Of a stretch of 64,000 nucleotides of DNA, positions 8,274 to 16,675 are shown in pieces; within the stretch, counting starts at the first letter, position 1, and each line of letters begins with the position of its first letter. A program made the position numbers and the translations under genes. The stretch comes from JAAXHH01 sp965200485 (lineage in GTDB: Bacteria; JAAXHH01), in contig CBDAUD010000001.1 of assembly GCA_965200485.1 (NCBI GenBank), positions 1,054,001 to 1,118,000 of the forward strand, given 5' to 3'. The notes under the pieces were generated by a model. That model made no database searches and was not told the DNA's origin. It saw only the letters and a program-made list of their open reading frames with translations.

Positions 8274-10415
8274 ATGCGACGCACCCGACTGACAACCGCC
8301 GCACTTGTTCCGATGCTGGCGGTACTGATCGCAACGGCCGTGCCGGCTGGCGCCCAGACGGACTACCGGGAACTGGAATTCCCGCCGCTCAACGACATCG
8401 AAACTCCGACGCCCACGCGGGTCGTACTGGATAACGGCATCATCCTCTATCTGGTGGAAGACCATCGCCTCCCGATGATCAATCTGAGCGCGCGCATCGG
8501 CGTGGGGGCGGTCAACGAGCCTGCGGACAAGATCGGTCTGGCCGGCATCACGGGCGAGGTGATGCGTACGGGAGGTTCCACGACGATGTCCGGCGACGAA
8601 ATCGACGAAACGCTTGAGGGCATCGGGGCCACCGTCGAGACGGATATTGGCGGGGTTTCGGGTTCCGCTTCGATGTCGGTCCTGAAGGACAACATAGACA
8701 CCGCGCTGCCCATTCTGGCCGATGTCCTGATGAATCCCGCTTTCCCGGACGACAAGATCGAACTGAGCAAGGTCACCCAACGATCGATCGTGGCACGGCG
8801 CAACGACGACCCCACGGACCTCGGCTTCCGTGAGTTCAGGAAACTCATCTACGGCGCGGAGAGCGTCTACGCGCGCCACACCGAGTACGCCACCATCGAC
8901 GCCATTACCCGGGAGGATCTGGTCGCCTTTCACCGGGCCTGGTTTCATCCGGACAACATCATGTTCGGCATCTGGGGCGACTTCGACACGGACGAAATGG
9001 TGCGGAAGATGACGGATGTCTTTGCCGATTGGGAGAAGACGGGGTTCAAACGTCCCGACCTGTCCGGTGTCGATTACGACTTCGACCGCTCCGTCAACTT
9101 CGTCCGGAAGGACGACATCAACCAGAGCACCGTCGTCCTCGGTCATCTGGGCGGCATCGTAAGCAATCCCGACTACTTCGCCCAGCAGGTGATGAACGAT
9201 ATCCTCAGCGGTGGATTCACCGGCCGCCTTTTTCGTCATGTGCGGTCCGAACAGGGACTGGCCTATGCGGTTTTCGGCCGCTACAGCGCAAACTACGCCT
9301 ATCCGGGCATATTCTACGTGGGTTGCATGACGAAATCGGAAGCCACGGTTCAGGCGGTCCGTTCCCTGCTGCACGAGGTGGAGCGGATGAAGACGGAGCC
9401 GATTACGGAGGAGGAGCTGGCGTTGGCCAAGGACAGTTTCCTGAATTCCTTCGTATTCAATTTCGATACCCGGGGGGAAATCATCAACCGCCAGATGACC
9501 TACGAGTACTATGATTATCCGCAGGATTTCCTCGAGAAGACCAAAACCGAGGTGGAGAAGGTCACCGTCGAGGATGTCCAGCGCGTGGCGCGCAAATATC
9601 TGCAGCCGGACAAGGTACGCGTCATCGTGGTGGGGAATGACAAGGACTTCGACGAACCGTTGTCGGTGCTGGGCGAAGTGAACGAGATCGACGTGACCAT
9701 CGCAACGCCGACCATGGACGCCCCCGAGGCGACCGAAGACGACATGGCCATGGGCAGAACGCTCCTGAATCGCTCCGTCGAAGCGCTCGGGGGCGCCGAA
9801 GCCTTCGCGTCGGTCCGCACCCTTTCCCAGACCGGCAGGGTGACCATCGTCAGACCGTCGGGCGAAATGACCATCGACATGGAGATACTGGTCTCCTTCC
9901 CGGACAAGATGAAGCAGGTCATGCGGACCCCGATGGGGGAGATCACGCGGTTGCTCAACGGCGAACAGGCCTGGATGATCAACCCCATGGGCGTCGCGCA
10001 GGCCGCGCCGCCGGAGATGCGGAAATCGATCATCGAAGAAATATGGCGAAATCTGGTATTCCTTTACAGCCGGACGGACGAGGCGGGGCTGACGGTACAG
10101 TATCTGGGACAGGAAACGTTCGCGGACAAGACCGTGGAAGCGCTGCTCATCACACCGCCCGAACTGGATTCCTTCCGACTCTATCTGGACGCGGCGACCC
10201 TGATGCCCGTCGGCGAGATGGTTCAGACGGCGACTCCGCAGGGTCCCGCGGAAATCGAAACGACGCTGGGCGACTATCGCGACGTGGGCGGAATCAAGCT
10301 GCCTTTCAAGCAATCGATCGTGCAGAACGGTCAGCCCGGTGGCGAGTCGGTGGTTAAAGCCATCGAAATCAACCCGGAGATAGAGCCGGATGCCTTTGCC
10401 GCGCCGGGAGAATAG
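8274..10415 (+). CDS. Non-catalytic M16 homologue with LolA-like C-terminal domain
   Basis: The protein has about 713 residues with a signal peptide (RRTRLTTAALVPMLAVLIAT, then AVPAGAQ). Two M16-type domains cover about residues 30-480. Where the zinc motif should stand the sequence reads GITGEVMRTGG, so the His ligands are missing and this is probably the non-catalytic half of a heterodimer with the upstream protease. After about residue 490 comes a different domain (LNRSVEALGGAEAF to the end) that resembles outer-membrane-lipoprotein-carrier or sorting-type beta-sheet domains. AGGAG 8 bases upstream supports the ATG at 8274; an ATG at 8220 overlapping the previous stop would add 18 residues ahead of the signal peptide. 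Tight spacing suggests one operon. Confidence 0.86.
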   Translation: MRRTRLTTAALVPMLAVLIATAVPAGAQTDYRELEFPPLNDIETPTPTRVVLDNGIILYLVEDHRLPMINLSARIGVGAVNEPADKIGLAGITGEVMRTGGSTTMSGDEIDETLEGIGATVETDIGGVSGSASMSVLKDNIDTALPILADVLMNPAFPDDKIELSKVTQRSIVARRNDDPTDLGFREFRKLIYGAESVYARHTEYATIDAITREDLVAFHRAWFHPDNIMFGIWGDFDTDEMVRKMTDVFADWEKTGFKRPDLSGVDYDFDRSVNFVRKDDINQSTVVLGHLGGIVSNPDYFAQQVMNDILSGGFTGRLFRHVRSEQGLAYAVFGRYSANYAYPGIFYVGCMTKSEATVQAVRSLLHEVERMKTEPITEEELALAKDSFLNSFVFNFDTRGEIINRQMTYEYYDYPQDFLEKTKTEVEKVTVEDVQRVARKYLQPDKVRVIVVGNDKDFDEPLSVLGEVNEIDVTIATPTMDAPEATEDDMAMGRTLLNRSVEALGGAEAFASVRTLSQTGRVTIVRPSGEMTIDMEILVSFPDKMKQVMRTPMGEITRLLNGEQAWMINPMGVAQAAPPEMRKSIIEEIWRNLVFLYSRTDEAGLTVQYLGQETFADKTVEALLITPPELDSFRLYLDAATLMPVGEMVQTATPQGPAEIETTLGDYRDVGGIKLPFKQSIVQNGQPGGESVVKAIEINPEIEPDAFAAPGE

Positions 10416-10419
10416 CGGG

Positions 10420-11352
10420 ATGGCGTCTGAAATCAAACACCTGATCGACTGGAAGTACTGGGACGACGACGAGGTCGTGGAGGTCCTCGACCTGGCGCGG
10501 CGCGTCAAGCACTACCGCTGGGAATATCAGGGCCATATGCAGGGCAATACGCTGGTCATGATCTTCCAGAAGACGTCCACGCGCACCCGGGTGTCCTTCG
10601 AGGCGGGCATGACCGAAATGGGTGGCCACGCCATCAATCTGGACTGGATGGCGACCAATTTCACACTGAGCAAGGTTCGCTTCGAGACCCGCTACCTGGG
10701 CCGCAACGCAGCGCTCATCATGGCCAGGTTGAAAGACAACCGGGACCTGCTGGAGATGGAGAAGGCGTCCACGGTACCGGTGATCAACGGGTGCTGCAAC
10801 CTGTACCACCCCTGCCAGGCGCTGGCGGACATGCTCACCATCGCCGAAGACCGTCCGGCGGGCGTGGAAGGAGCAAGGCTGACCTATATCGGCGTGTACA
10901 ACAACGTGGTAAACTCGCTGGTCTCCATCGCCGCGCCGCTGGGAGTGCACCTGACGCTGGTCTGTCCGATCCGGGAGCAATCCAGTATCGACGGGGAGAG
11001 TCGGCGGAAACTGCTGGATCGCGGGCTGCTCCTGGAGACGCTGGATGCCGAGGCCGCGGTCGCGCAGGCAGACTACGTGTACACGGATACCTGGCTCGAC
11101 ATGGAACTGTTCAACGACCCCGCGTACGCCGAGGAGAAGGAGAAGCGGAGCGGGATCATGATGCCTTACCAGATCGACTGCCACTTGCTCGCCGGCAGCC
11201 GCGCGAAGATCATGCACGACATGCCCATTCATCCCGGCTACGAAATCGCGAAGGACATGATCGAACACGAGCAGTCGATCATCTACGACCAGGCCGAGAA
11301 CCGCCTGGATGCCCAGAAGGCCATCATGCTTCGGCTGCTGAACCGGTTGTAA
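10420..11352 (+). CDS. Ornithine carbamoyltransferase-family protein
   Basis: A 310-residue transcarbamoylase. The carbamoyl-phosphate loop STRTR is at residues 53-57 (FQKTSTRTRVSFEAGM) and the HPCQ motif at 130-133, both as in ornithine transcarbamoylase. The amino-acid side differs: where ornithine enzymes have a DxWxSMG loop this protein has DTWLDME (about 224-230), and the usual HCLP is HDMP at 266-269, replacing the conserved Cys by Asp. The C-terminal helix (QAENRLDAQKAIM) is normal. Carbamoyl transfer is therefore well supported but the acceptor may not be ornithine. It begins 4 bases after the M16 homologue; no other arginine-pathway gene is nearby. Calling it argF would go beyond the sequence. 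Confidence 0.82.
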   Translation: MASEIKHLIDWKYWDDDEVVEVLDLARRVKHYRWEYQGHMQGNTLVMIFQKTSTRTRVSFEAGMTEMGGHAINLDWMATNFTLSKVRFETRYLGRNAALIMARLKDNRDLLEMEKASTVPVINGCCNLYHPCQALADMLTIAEDRPAGVEGARLTYIGVYNNVVNSLVSIAAPLGVHLTLVCPIREQSSIDGESRRKLLDRGLLLETLDAEAAVAQADYVYTDTWLDMELFNDPAYAEEKEKRSGIMMPYQIDCHLLAGSRAKIMHDMPIHPGYEIAKDMIEHEQSIIYDQAENRLDAQKAIMLRLLNRL

Positions 11353-11358
11353 AAGACA

Positions 11359-13368
11359 TTACGATTCGGGGAGGGCCAACACCACCAGTTCGGCCCGCTC
11401 CGACGCGCCGCCGATCGGTACGGCGATGTACTGTTTGCCAGCCACCATGTAGGTCATGGGATTCCCCGTCGCGTTGCCCGGAAGCGGGATCTCCGCGCGC
11501 AGTTCGCCGGAATCCGGGTCGAAGGCCCGCAGGTACGCTTCGTCGCTCTCCGAATCATAGGTCATGGCGTTGCCGCGTTCCGACACCTTCCGGTCCGACA
11601 CGATCCCCATCTGGGCGGCGAACAGCAGGGAATTCGTCAGCAGCGGAAAGGTCCGACGGTCCCATCCCAGGACCGGCAGGTCCTGGTCCGTGAGGGCCGG
11701 ATGGTGTCGCGGACCGTTGCCTACCGGACTCATCCACACGTGCGCTCCGGTGTTCAGGTCGATGGCGGTGATGCGACCGTAGGGCGGCTTGATCACCGGG
11801 AGGCCTTCCATGATGGTGGGCCCGTAGGCGAATCGGCCGGTGTAGGTGTACGGCGCATCCGCCTCGGACGGATTTACCGTCATGATGGTCGGCAAACTGT
11901 AGGAAGGCACGTACAGCATGCCCGTCTCCGGGTTCACGGCCGCACCCGACCAGCTCGCACCGCCGACCAGTCCGGGCAAAGCGATCACGCCTTGTCGGGT
12001 GGGCGGACTGAAAAGCGGACCGTAGTCGTATTCCGCGATCGCGTCGCGTGCCGCCTGCCGAATCTCGGGTGTGAAATCGACGAGATCATCTTCCGTCAGC
12101 CCTTGGCGTTCAAAGGCCGCCGGTTTCGTGGGAAAAGGCTGCGTGGGCGAGGCGAATTCGCCGGGCACGGTGGATGGCGGGGTCTCCCGCTCCTCAATGG
12201 GCCAGACCGGTTCGCCGGTGACCCGGTCGAAGACATAGGTGAATCCCTGCTTGGTGACCTGGGCGACGGCCCGAATCTCGCGGCCGTCCACCGTGATGTC
12301 CACCAGGTTGGGCGCCGCAGGCAGATCGTAGTCCCAGATGCCGTGATGCACCATCTGGAAGTGCCATACCCGCTCGCCCGTTTCCGCATTCAGACAGACA
12401 AGGCTCTCGGCGAAGAGATTGTCGCCGCGCCGGTGGCCGCCGTAGAAATCGTTGGTGGGGGTGCTGACCGGCAGATAGACGTATCCCAGGTCCTCATCCG
12501 CGCTCATCCACGTCCACACGTTCGTGCTGCCCGTAGTCTTCCAAGAATCGTCCAGCCAGGTTTCGTTCCCGAACTCGCCTTCCTGGGGAATGGTCTGAAA
12601 CACCCATTTGCGTTCGCCCGTTCGCACATCGAACCCGCGCACGTCCCCCGGCGGCATGGCCGCGTCCGGCATCCGGTAGACGGCAAAGGCATCCAGCACG
12701 GTCGCGCCGACGATGACGACGTCGCGACTGATCACCGGCGGACTGGAGACGGCGTAGAGGCTGCGGTCGACGGGACGGCGCAGCCCCTGCGTCAGGTCCA
12801 CGCGCCCATTTTCGCCAAAGTCGGGAATCGGTTCGCCGGTGCCGGCGTCCAATGCGATGAGATAGGCGTCGCCGGTGGCGTACAGGATGCGACGGTCGTC
12901 ACCCTCCTCCCAGTAGGCCACGCCGCGATGGACGAAGCCCACGTTGGCCGGCGTTCCATCCTTCCAGGTCCCCGGATCGTACGTCCAGATCGTTTCCCCC
13001 GTGGCCGCGTCGATCGCCGCCACTTGGCTGAGGGCCGTACTCGTATACAGCACGCCACCGGCCATCAGCGGCGTGGCCTCGTTGACGAAAACGCGCAGGG
13101 AGGGATCTGCCTCCAGGACCGCATTGTCGATGGAATCCCAGCACCACGCGATCTCGAGGTTTTCGACGTTGTCCGCGTCGATCTGGTCCAGGGACGAGAA
13201 CTTGGTGCTGGCGTAGTCGCCCGCGTAAGCGCGCCATTCGACTGTGGAAGCGTCCTCACCGCCGGAAACGTACTGCCCTTCTTCGCTACTACACGAAAAC
13301 AGCGTGCCCAGGCCAAGGACGGAAAGCGCCAGTCCCGCCAAACCCGTGTTCAGACGTAACTTTCGCAT
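11359..13368 (-). CDS. PQQ-dependent dehydrogenase, lipoprotein
   Basis: A 669-residue quinoprotein alcohol/glucose dehydrogenase-type protein. The N-terminus MRKLRLNTGLAGLALSVLG leads to LFSC, a lipobox, so it should be lipid-anchored outside the inner membrane. The body shows repeated propeller-blade motifs of the AIDAATGETIW, ALDAGTGEPI, GFDVRTGERKW, CLNAETGERVW and AIDLNTGAHVW type, the pattern of the eight-bladed PQQ fold. The segment GASWSGAAVNPETGMLYVPS and the end YMVAGKQYIAVPIGG are typical of the family. No c-type haem motif CxxCH is seen, so electrons probably pass to quinone or a separate cytochrome. Substrate cannot be read from the sequence. It is convergent with the carbamoyltransferase gene. 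Confidence 0.9.
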   Translation of the reverse strand: MRKLRLNTGLAGLALSVLGLGTLFSCSSEEGQYVSGGEDASTVEWRAYAGDYASTKFSSLDQIDADNVENLEIAWCWDSIDNAVLEADPSLRVFVNEATPLMAGGVLYTSTALSQVAAIDAATGETIWTYDPGTWKDGTPANVGFVHRGVAYWEEGDDRRILYATGDAYLIALDAGTGEPIPDFGENGRVDLTQGLRRPVDRSLYAVSSPPVISRDVVIVGATVLDAFAVYRMPDAAMPPGDVRGFDVRTGERKWVFQTIPQEGEFGNETWLDDSWKTTGSTNVWTWMSADEDLGYVYLPVSTPTNDFYGGHRRGDNLFAESLVCLNAETGERVWHFQMVHHGIWDYDLPAAPNLVDITVDGREIRAVAQVTKQGFTYVFDRVTGEPVWPIEERETPPSTVPGEFASPTQPFPTKPAAFERQGLTEDDLVDFTPEIRQAARDAIAEYDYGPLFSPPTRQGVIALPGLVGGASWSGAAVNPETGMLYVPSYSLPTIMTVNPSEADAPYTYTGRFAYGPTIMEGLPVIKPPYGRITAIDLNTGAHVWMSPVGNGPRHHPALTDQDLPVLGWDRRTFPLLTNSLLFAAQMGIVSDRKVSERGNAMTYDSESDEAYLRAFDPDSGELRAEIPLPGNATGNPMTYMVAGKQYIAVPIGGASERAELVVLALPES

Positions 13369-13454
13369 GTTCGTTTCTCCCTGGATGATCTTGGTACAAC
13401 AGGTTGTGATGTACTTGGAATCCTGCGTCGCCTCGCGTCAAGTATCGCCTCAAC

Positions 13455-14594
13455 TCAAATATACCCGGTGGATCCATCCGGCCTTACGTAACACGTGCGC
13501 TGCCAGTGCACGACCTCGTTGTCCGCAATGGATTCCTCGTCCACGTCGATGCCCAGACCGGGCGTGTCGCGCAACGGTAGATACCCGTCTTCCGGGAGAT
13601 ACGGATCGATAATGCACTGTTCCCACTCCGTGTCCACGGGCAGGCCGTATTCGAGGATTTTGAAGTTGGGCGTCGCCGCGGCGAAATGCACGTTGACGGC
13701 CGTGGCAACGGGCCCCATTGGATTGTGCGGGGCGATGGTGACGTAGTGCGCCTCGGCGATGGCCGCGATCTTGCGCATCTCCAGCAGCCCGCCGCAAACG
13801 CAGATGTCCGGCTGTATGATGTCCGCGCCCTGCGCCGTCATGAGCTCGAGGAATTCGAAACGGGTGTACAAGGACTCGCCGGTGGCCAGGGGCACCTGCA
13901 TCTGCGCGCGCAGACGGGACCATGCGGGCAGGTGCTCCGGACGGAGCGGTTCTTCGTAGAAATAGGGATCGTAGGGCGCCAGGGCGTTCGCAAGTTGCAG
14001 AGCCCTGACCGGTTCGAATATCCGGGCGTGGGGATCGAAGGCGATCTCCCAGTTTTTCGGCGTCCGGTTGCGCACCGTTTCAAAAAAACGGGCGGCCGCA
14101 TCGCAGACCCTACCCCATCGTTCGGATTCTATATCGAGCTGGTAGGGCGTAGTCTTGAAGGCCGTGAACCCCCAGGCGTCATGCAGCGCGCGGGTTTGCT
14201 CGATAAAATCATCCGCGTCGCCCCCGGCGCTGTGATACACCCGTACCCGATCCCGCACATTGCCGCCGAGGAGCATGTATACCGGCAATCCGGCCGCCTT
14301 GCCGCTGATATCCCACAGGGCGTGGTCCACGGCGGACATTACCGCCAGCCCCGTCCCGCCGGGCGGAAAGCGGAACTGCTGGAACAGCTTCAGCATGATG
14401 TATTCGATGCGGCGGGGATCTTCTCCCTTGATCATCTCGAAGATGTAGTCGGCGATCGGTTCGACGGATCGGTCCGGACCGATCGAATAGGCTTCTCCCC
14501 AGCCGTACAACCCCGCGTCGGTCTCGACCTTGATCAGGCCCCTTGACCGGTTTTTGAAGGTGCCGGCGAATGTCTTGATGGCGGTTATTTTCAT
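13455..14594 (-). CDS. Mandelate racemase/muconate lactonizing enzyme-family protein
   Basis: A 379-residue enolase-superfamily enzyme, likely a sugar-acid dehydratase or epimerase. The capping domain (MKITAIKTFAG to GGTGLAVMSAVDHALWD) is followed by the barrel. Metal ligands are visible as Asp in IAFDPH (about residue 184), Glu in FYEEPL (about 209) and Glu in LATGESLYTRFEF (about 235). The second catalytic His is probably in APHNPMGP (about 288), as in the mandelate racemase and D-mannonate dehydratase-like subgroups. The exact substrate is not assignable. It lies downstream of a gap on the same strand as the PQQ dehydrogenase and may share a sugar-oxidation role. Confidence 0.88.
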   Translation of the reverse strand: MKITAIKTFAGTFKNRSRGLIKVETDAGLYGWGEAYSIGPDRSVEPIADYIFEMIKGEDPRRIEYIMLKLFQQFRFPPGGTGLAVMSAVDHALWDISGKAAGLPVYMLLGGNVRDRVRVYHSAGGDADDFIEQTRALHDAWGFTAFKTTPYQLDIESERWGRVCDAAARFFETVRNRTPKNWEIAFDPHARIFEPVRALQLANALAPYDPYFYEEPLRPEHLPAWSRLRAQMQVPLATGESLYTRFEFLELMTAQGADIIQPDICVCGGLLEMRKIAAIAEAHYVTIAPHNPMGPVATAVNVHFAAATPNFKILEYGLPVDTEWEQCIIDPYLPEDGYLPLRDTPGLGIDVDEESIADNEVVHWQRTCYVRPDGSTGYI

Positions 14595-14924
14595 ATGGGT
14601 GTCCCGTGGGCGATCCCAGAACCTGCTATCGCGAAGCGCCTGATCTCCGGTTGGCCTCCGGGAGACTGGCGTGAGAGACTAATTGTGGAAAATGGAAGGA
14701 ATGAACATAGGCAAAATAGCGGGGAGATAGGTGCGTGTCAAGGAACGGAAACGCACCGAAGTTGTGGGCATTGCGCCGGCCAAATACCTCGCCCGTATCC
14801 ATTGCGGCAGGCTTCTGCCGTGGTTGACCGTGTTGATTCTAAGGCATATCTTGAAGAGGTACGGTTGTGCGAAGATAACTATAACTCTGTGGCGATTACG
14901 GCTTTGGTCGCTTGGAGCATTTAG
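14595..14924. other. Intergenic region, no gene recognised
   Basis: About 330 bases between the divergent dehydratase and nuclease genes. Short open frames here have no coding look or ribosome site. Composition becomes AT-richer towards the nuclease gene, so promoters for both directions are likely, but I can name no clear -35/-10 pair. Confidence 0.5.
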
Positions 14925-15962
14925 ATGAGATTCTTCAGAATAGAAGATGAGAAGCAGTTGGTTAAGTTTGACAAAACGTCTTTCAAGGATAAATACGACG
15001 AAAAAACGTTGGAAGACTGGCTTGAAAATGCCCCGAACGGAATACTGGAGGACAGCGACGTTCTGGTCATTGGACGCCAAGTACGTACTTCATTGGATGG
15101 ATTCATCGACTTGCTTGGGATAGATCGGCAGGGAGACTTGGTTGTCATCGAATTGAAAAGGGATAAAACACCCCGTGACAAAACCGCTCAAGCACTAGAA
15201 TATGCTGCTTTCGTCAAGGGACTTGACGAGAAGGAGTTGGAAGATTGGTATCGTTCGTACAAGAATGATCAAACGCTGGATCTTGCCGGGAAACACCGAG
15301 ACTACTTTGAACTCCAATCCGAAGACATAATAGAGTTTAACAGAGATCAGCGCATGGTCATTGTTGGTCAAGATATTACACCGGCAATAAAACAAACCGC
15401 CCTGTTTCTAGGCTCAAAAGGTGTCCGGGTAACCTGTGTAGAGTTCACTTTGTTCCAGACCACAGATGGGGATGACCGCTTGATTACCCAGGAAACCGTA
15501 GTTGACGGCGGAGCTGATCAACCCCGAAAATCGGTCCTCGACAGAGACAAGCTCATCCAGTGCTGCGATAAACATGGCAAAGCGGTGTATTCTTGTCTCT
15601 TGGACTGGTCTAAAGAGAATGAAATGAACGAAGATTGGGGTTACACCGGATGTACGATCAGAGTTCCTTTGAACAAAACATATGTCGGATTCCTATGGCT
15701 AAATGTTGATACTGCGGTCTATCCTGTGAAGCAATACGTTTACTTCGGTTTAAAATATGAGTATCACTTGGGTAAAACCGCTGTACCCGCTGAATCGGTT
15801 GAGAAACTTTGGAAGGAAGGGATGTCTACTGGTTTTTTCACCGAGACTCCGCAGTATCTCAAATGTCAGATTAAACGTAAGTTCACAGACTCTGACCTGA
15901 ATACCCTCGTTAAGTATTGCGCGTCTGTTGTGCAGGCGATTCATCAATACGGATTAAAGTAA
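14925..15962 (+). CDS. PD-(D/E)XK nuclease-like protein (NucS/DUF91-like)
   Basis: A 345-residue protein whose first 130 residues look like a PD-(D/E)XK nuclease core of the NucS/DUF91 type. Asp62 and Asp67 lie in the first strands (GFIDLLGID), the E-x-K signature is ELK at 76-78, and QALEYA (89-94) supplies the following helix with the conserved Gln. A central part (VIVGQDITPAIKQTALFL) continues the NucS-like fold. The C-terminal 150 residues, with several aromatic strands, are not recognised. The gene is clearly AT-richer than its neighbours and stands alone, so horizontal acquisition and a repair or defence role are plausible, though not shown. Confidence 0.75.
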   Translation: MRFFRIEDEKQLVKFDKTSFKDKYDEKTLEDWLENAPNGILEDSDVLVIGRQVRTSLDGFIDLLGIDRQGDLVVIELKRDKTPRDKTAQALEYAAFVKGLDEKELEDWYRSYKNDQTLDLAGKHRDYFELQSEDIIEFNRDQRMVIVGQDITPAIKQTALFLGSKGVRVTCVEFTLFQTTDGDDRLITQETVVDGGADQPRKSVLDRDKLIQCCDKHGKAVYSCLLDWSKENEMNEDWGYTGCTIRVPLNKTYVGFLWLNVDTAVYPVKQYVYFGLKYEYHLGKTAVPAESVEKLWKEGMSTGFFTETPQYLKCQIKRKFTDSDLNTLVKYCASVVQAIHQYGLK

Positions 15963-15976
15963 TCGGTTGTTCATCA

Positions 15977-16522
15977 ATGGGCTACGCCGTTGAGCTGTTC
16001 TACGATGACGAAAGCGATCGTGCTGTGCGCAGGATCTGGGACGGCCTCGGCGCAATGCTGGAAAGGCCTTCCCTGTCCGAGCTTGGCGCCCGACCCCATG
16101 TTTCGCTGGCCGTTTACAGCGACGAACTCGCAGACTGTCTCGATATGGCCGGATTCGAGGAGATATTACGCGAATTCGCACAATTGGCAACGTCCTTCGA
16201 GTTCAAATTGAGCAGCGTCGGGACTTTCCCGGGTGGGGAAGGCGTGGTTTTCCTAGCTCCGGTGGTGACCCGGCAACTGCTGGCCTTTCACGCACGTTTT
16301 CACGATGCCTTTTCACGACACCGTGATGCAGCCGCGCCGTACTATCGCCCCGGCCAGTGGGTCCCGCACTGTACGGTCGCCATTGATCTGGCGCCATCCG
16401 AGGTCACGAAGGCCGTTGATTACTGTCGCGAGGCATTCCGCCCGATCTGCGGACGTTTCGAGGAAATCGGACTGATCGAATTCCGTCCCGTAAAGGAACT
16501 GGTTGCCGTTAAGCTCGGTTAA
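15977..16522 (+). CDS. 2H phosphoesterase (2'-5' RNA ligase-like)
   Basis: A 181-residue protein with both motifs of the 2H superfamily: RPHVSL (His41, Ser43) and VPHCTV (His131, Thr133). These paired H-x-S/T motifs form the active site of 2'-5' RNA ligase/LigT-like cyclic phosphodiesterases. Length and spacing fit the family. The ATG at 15977 is used since translation from 15917 would overlap the upstream nuclease gene. It starts 14 bases after that gene and may be co-transcribed; its higher GC is nearer to the chromosome average. The substrate (RNA ends, cyclic phosphates or nucleotide derivatives) is unknown. Its stop codon lies in a 9-bp tandem repeat. Confidence 0.85.
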   Translation: MGYAVELFYDDESDRAVRRIWDGLGAMLERPSLSELGARPHVSLAVYSDELADCLDMAGFEEILREFAQLATSFEFKLSSVGTFPGGEGVVFLAPVVTRQLLAFHARFHDAFSRHRDAAAPYYRPGQWVPHCTVAIDLAPSEVTKAVDYCREAFRPICGRFEEIGLIEFRPVKELVAVKLG

Positions 16523-16540
16523 ATCGGTTAGATCGGTTGA
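16514..16540 (+). repeat. 9-bp tandem array across a stop codon
   Basis: Three units, CTCGGTTAA, ATCGGTTAG and ATCGGTTGA. The first contains the TAA stop of the 2H phosphoesterase gene, and the next two carry TAG and TGA at the same place in the same frame. Confidence 0.75.
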
Positions 16541-16587
16541 AGAAGTAAACATACCCGAAAGGAACGGGTTGTTCTTACTTGGTTAAA

Positions 16588-16632
16588 TGGTAAGGCGGCG
16601 ACTGGTAAGGCGAAGACCTGTAAAGCGAAACC
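16588..16632 (+). repeat. 15-bp tandem array before murA
   Basis: Three units, TGGTAAGGCGGCGAC, TGGTAAGGCGAAGAC and CTGTAAAGCGAAACC, stand head to tail in the 153-base gap before murA. They differ from the array at 16514-16540 in the same gap. Confidence 0.75.
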
Positions 16633-16675
16633 CGGAAAATGACCCAGACCACTTTTGCAATACGCAAGGAATCCC

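Noticed and set aside
14595..14924. 109-codon open frame before the nuclease gene
   Set aside because: It starts right at the divergent gene, has no ribosome site and an implausible composition.
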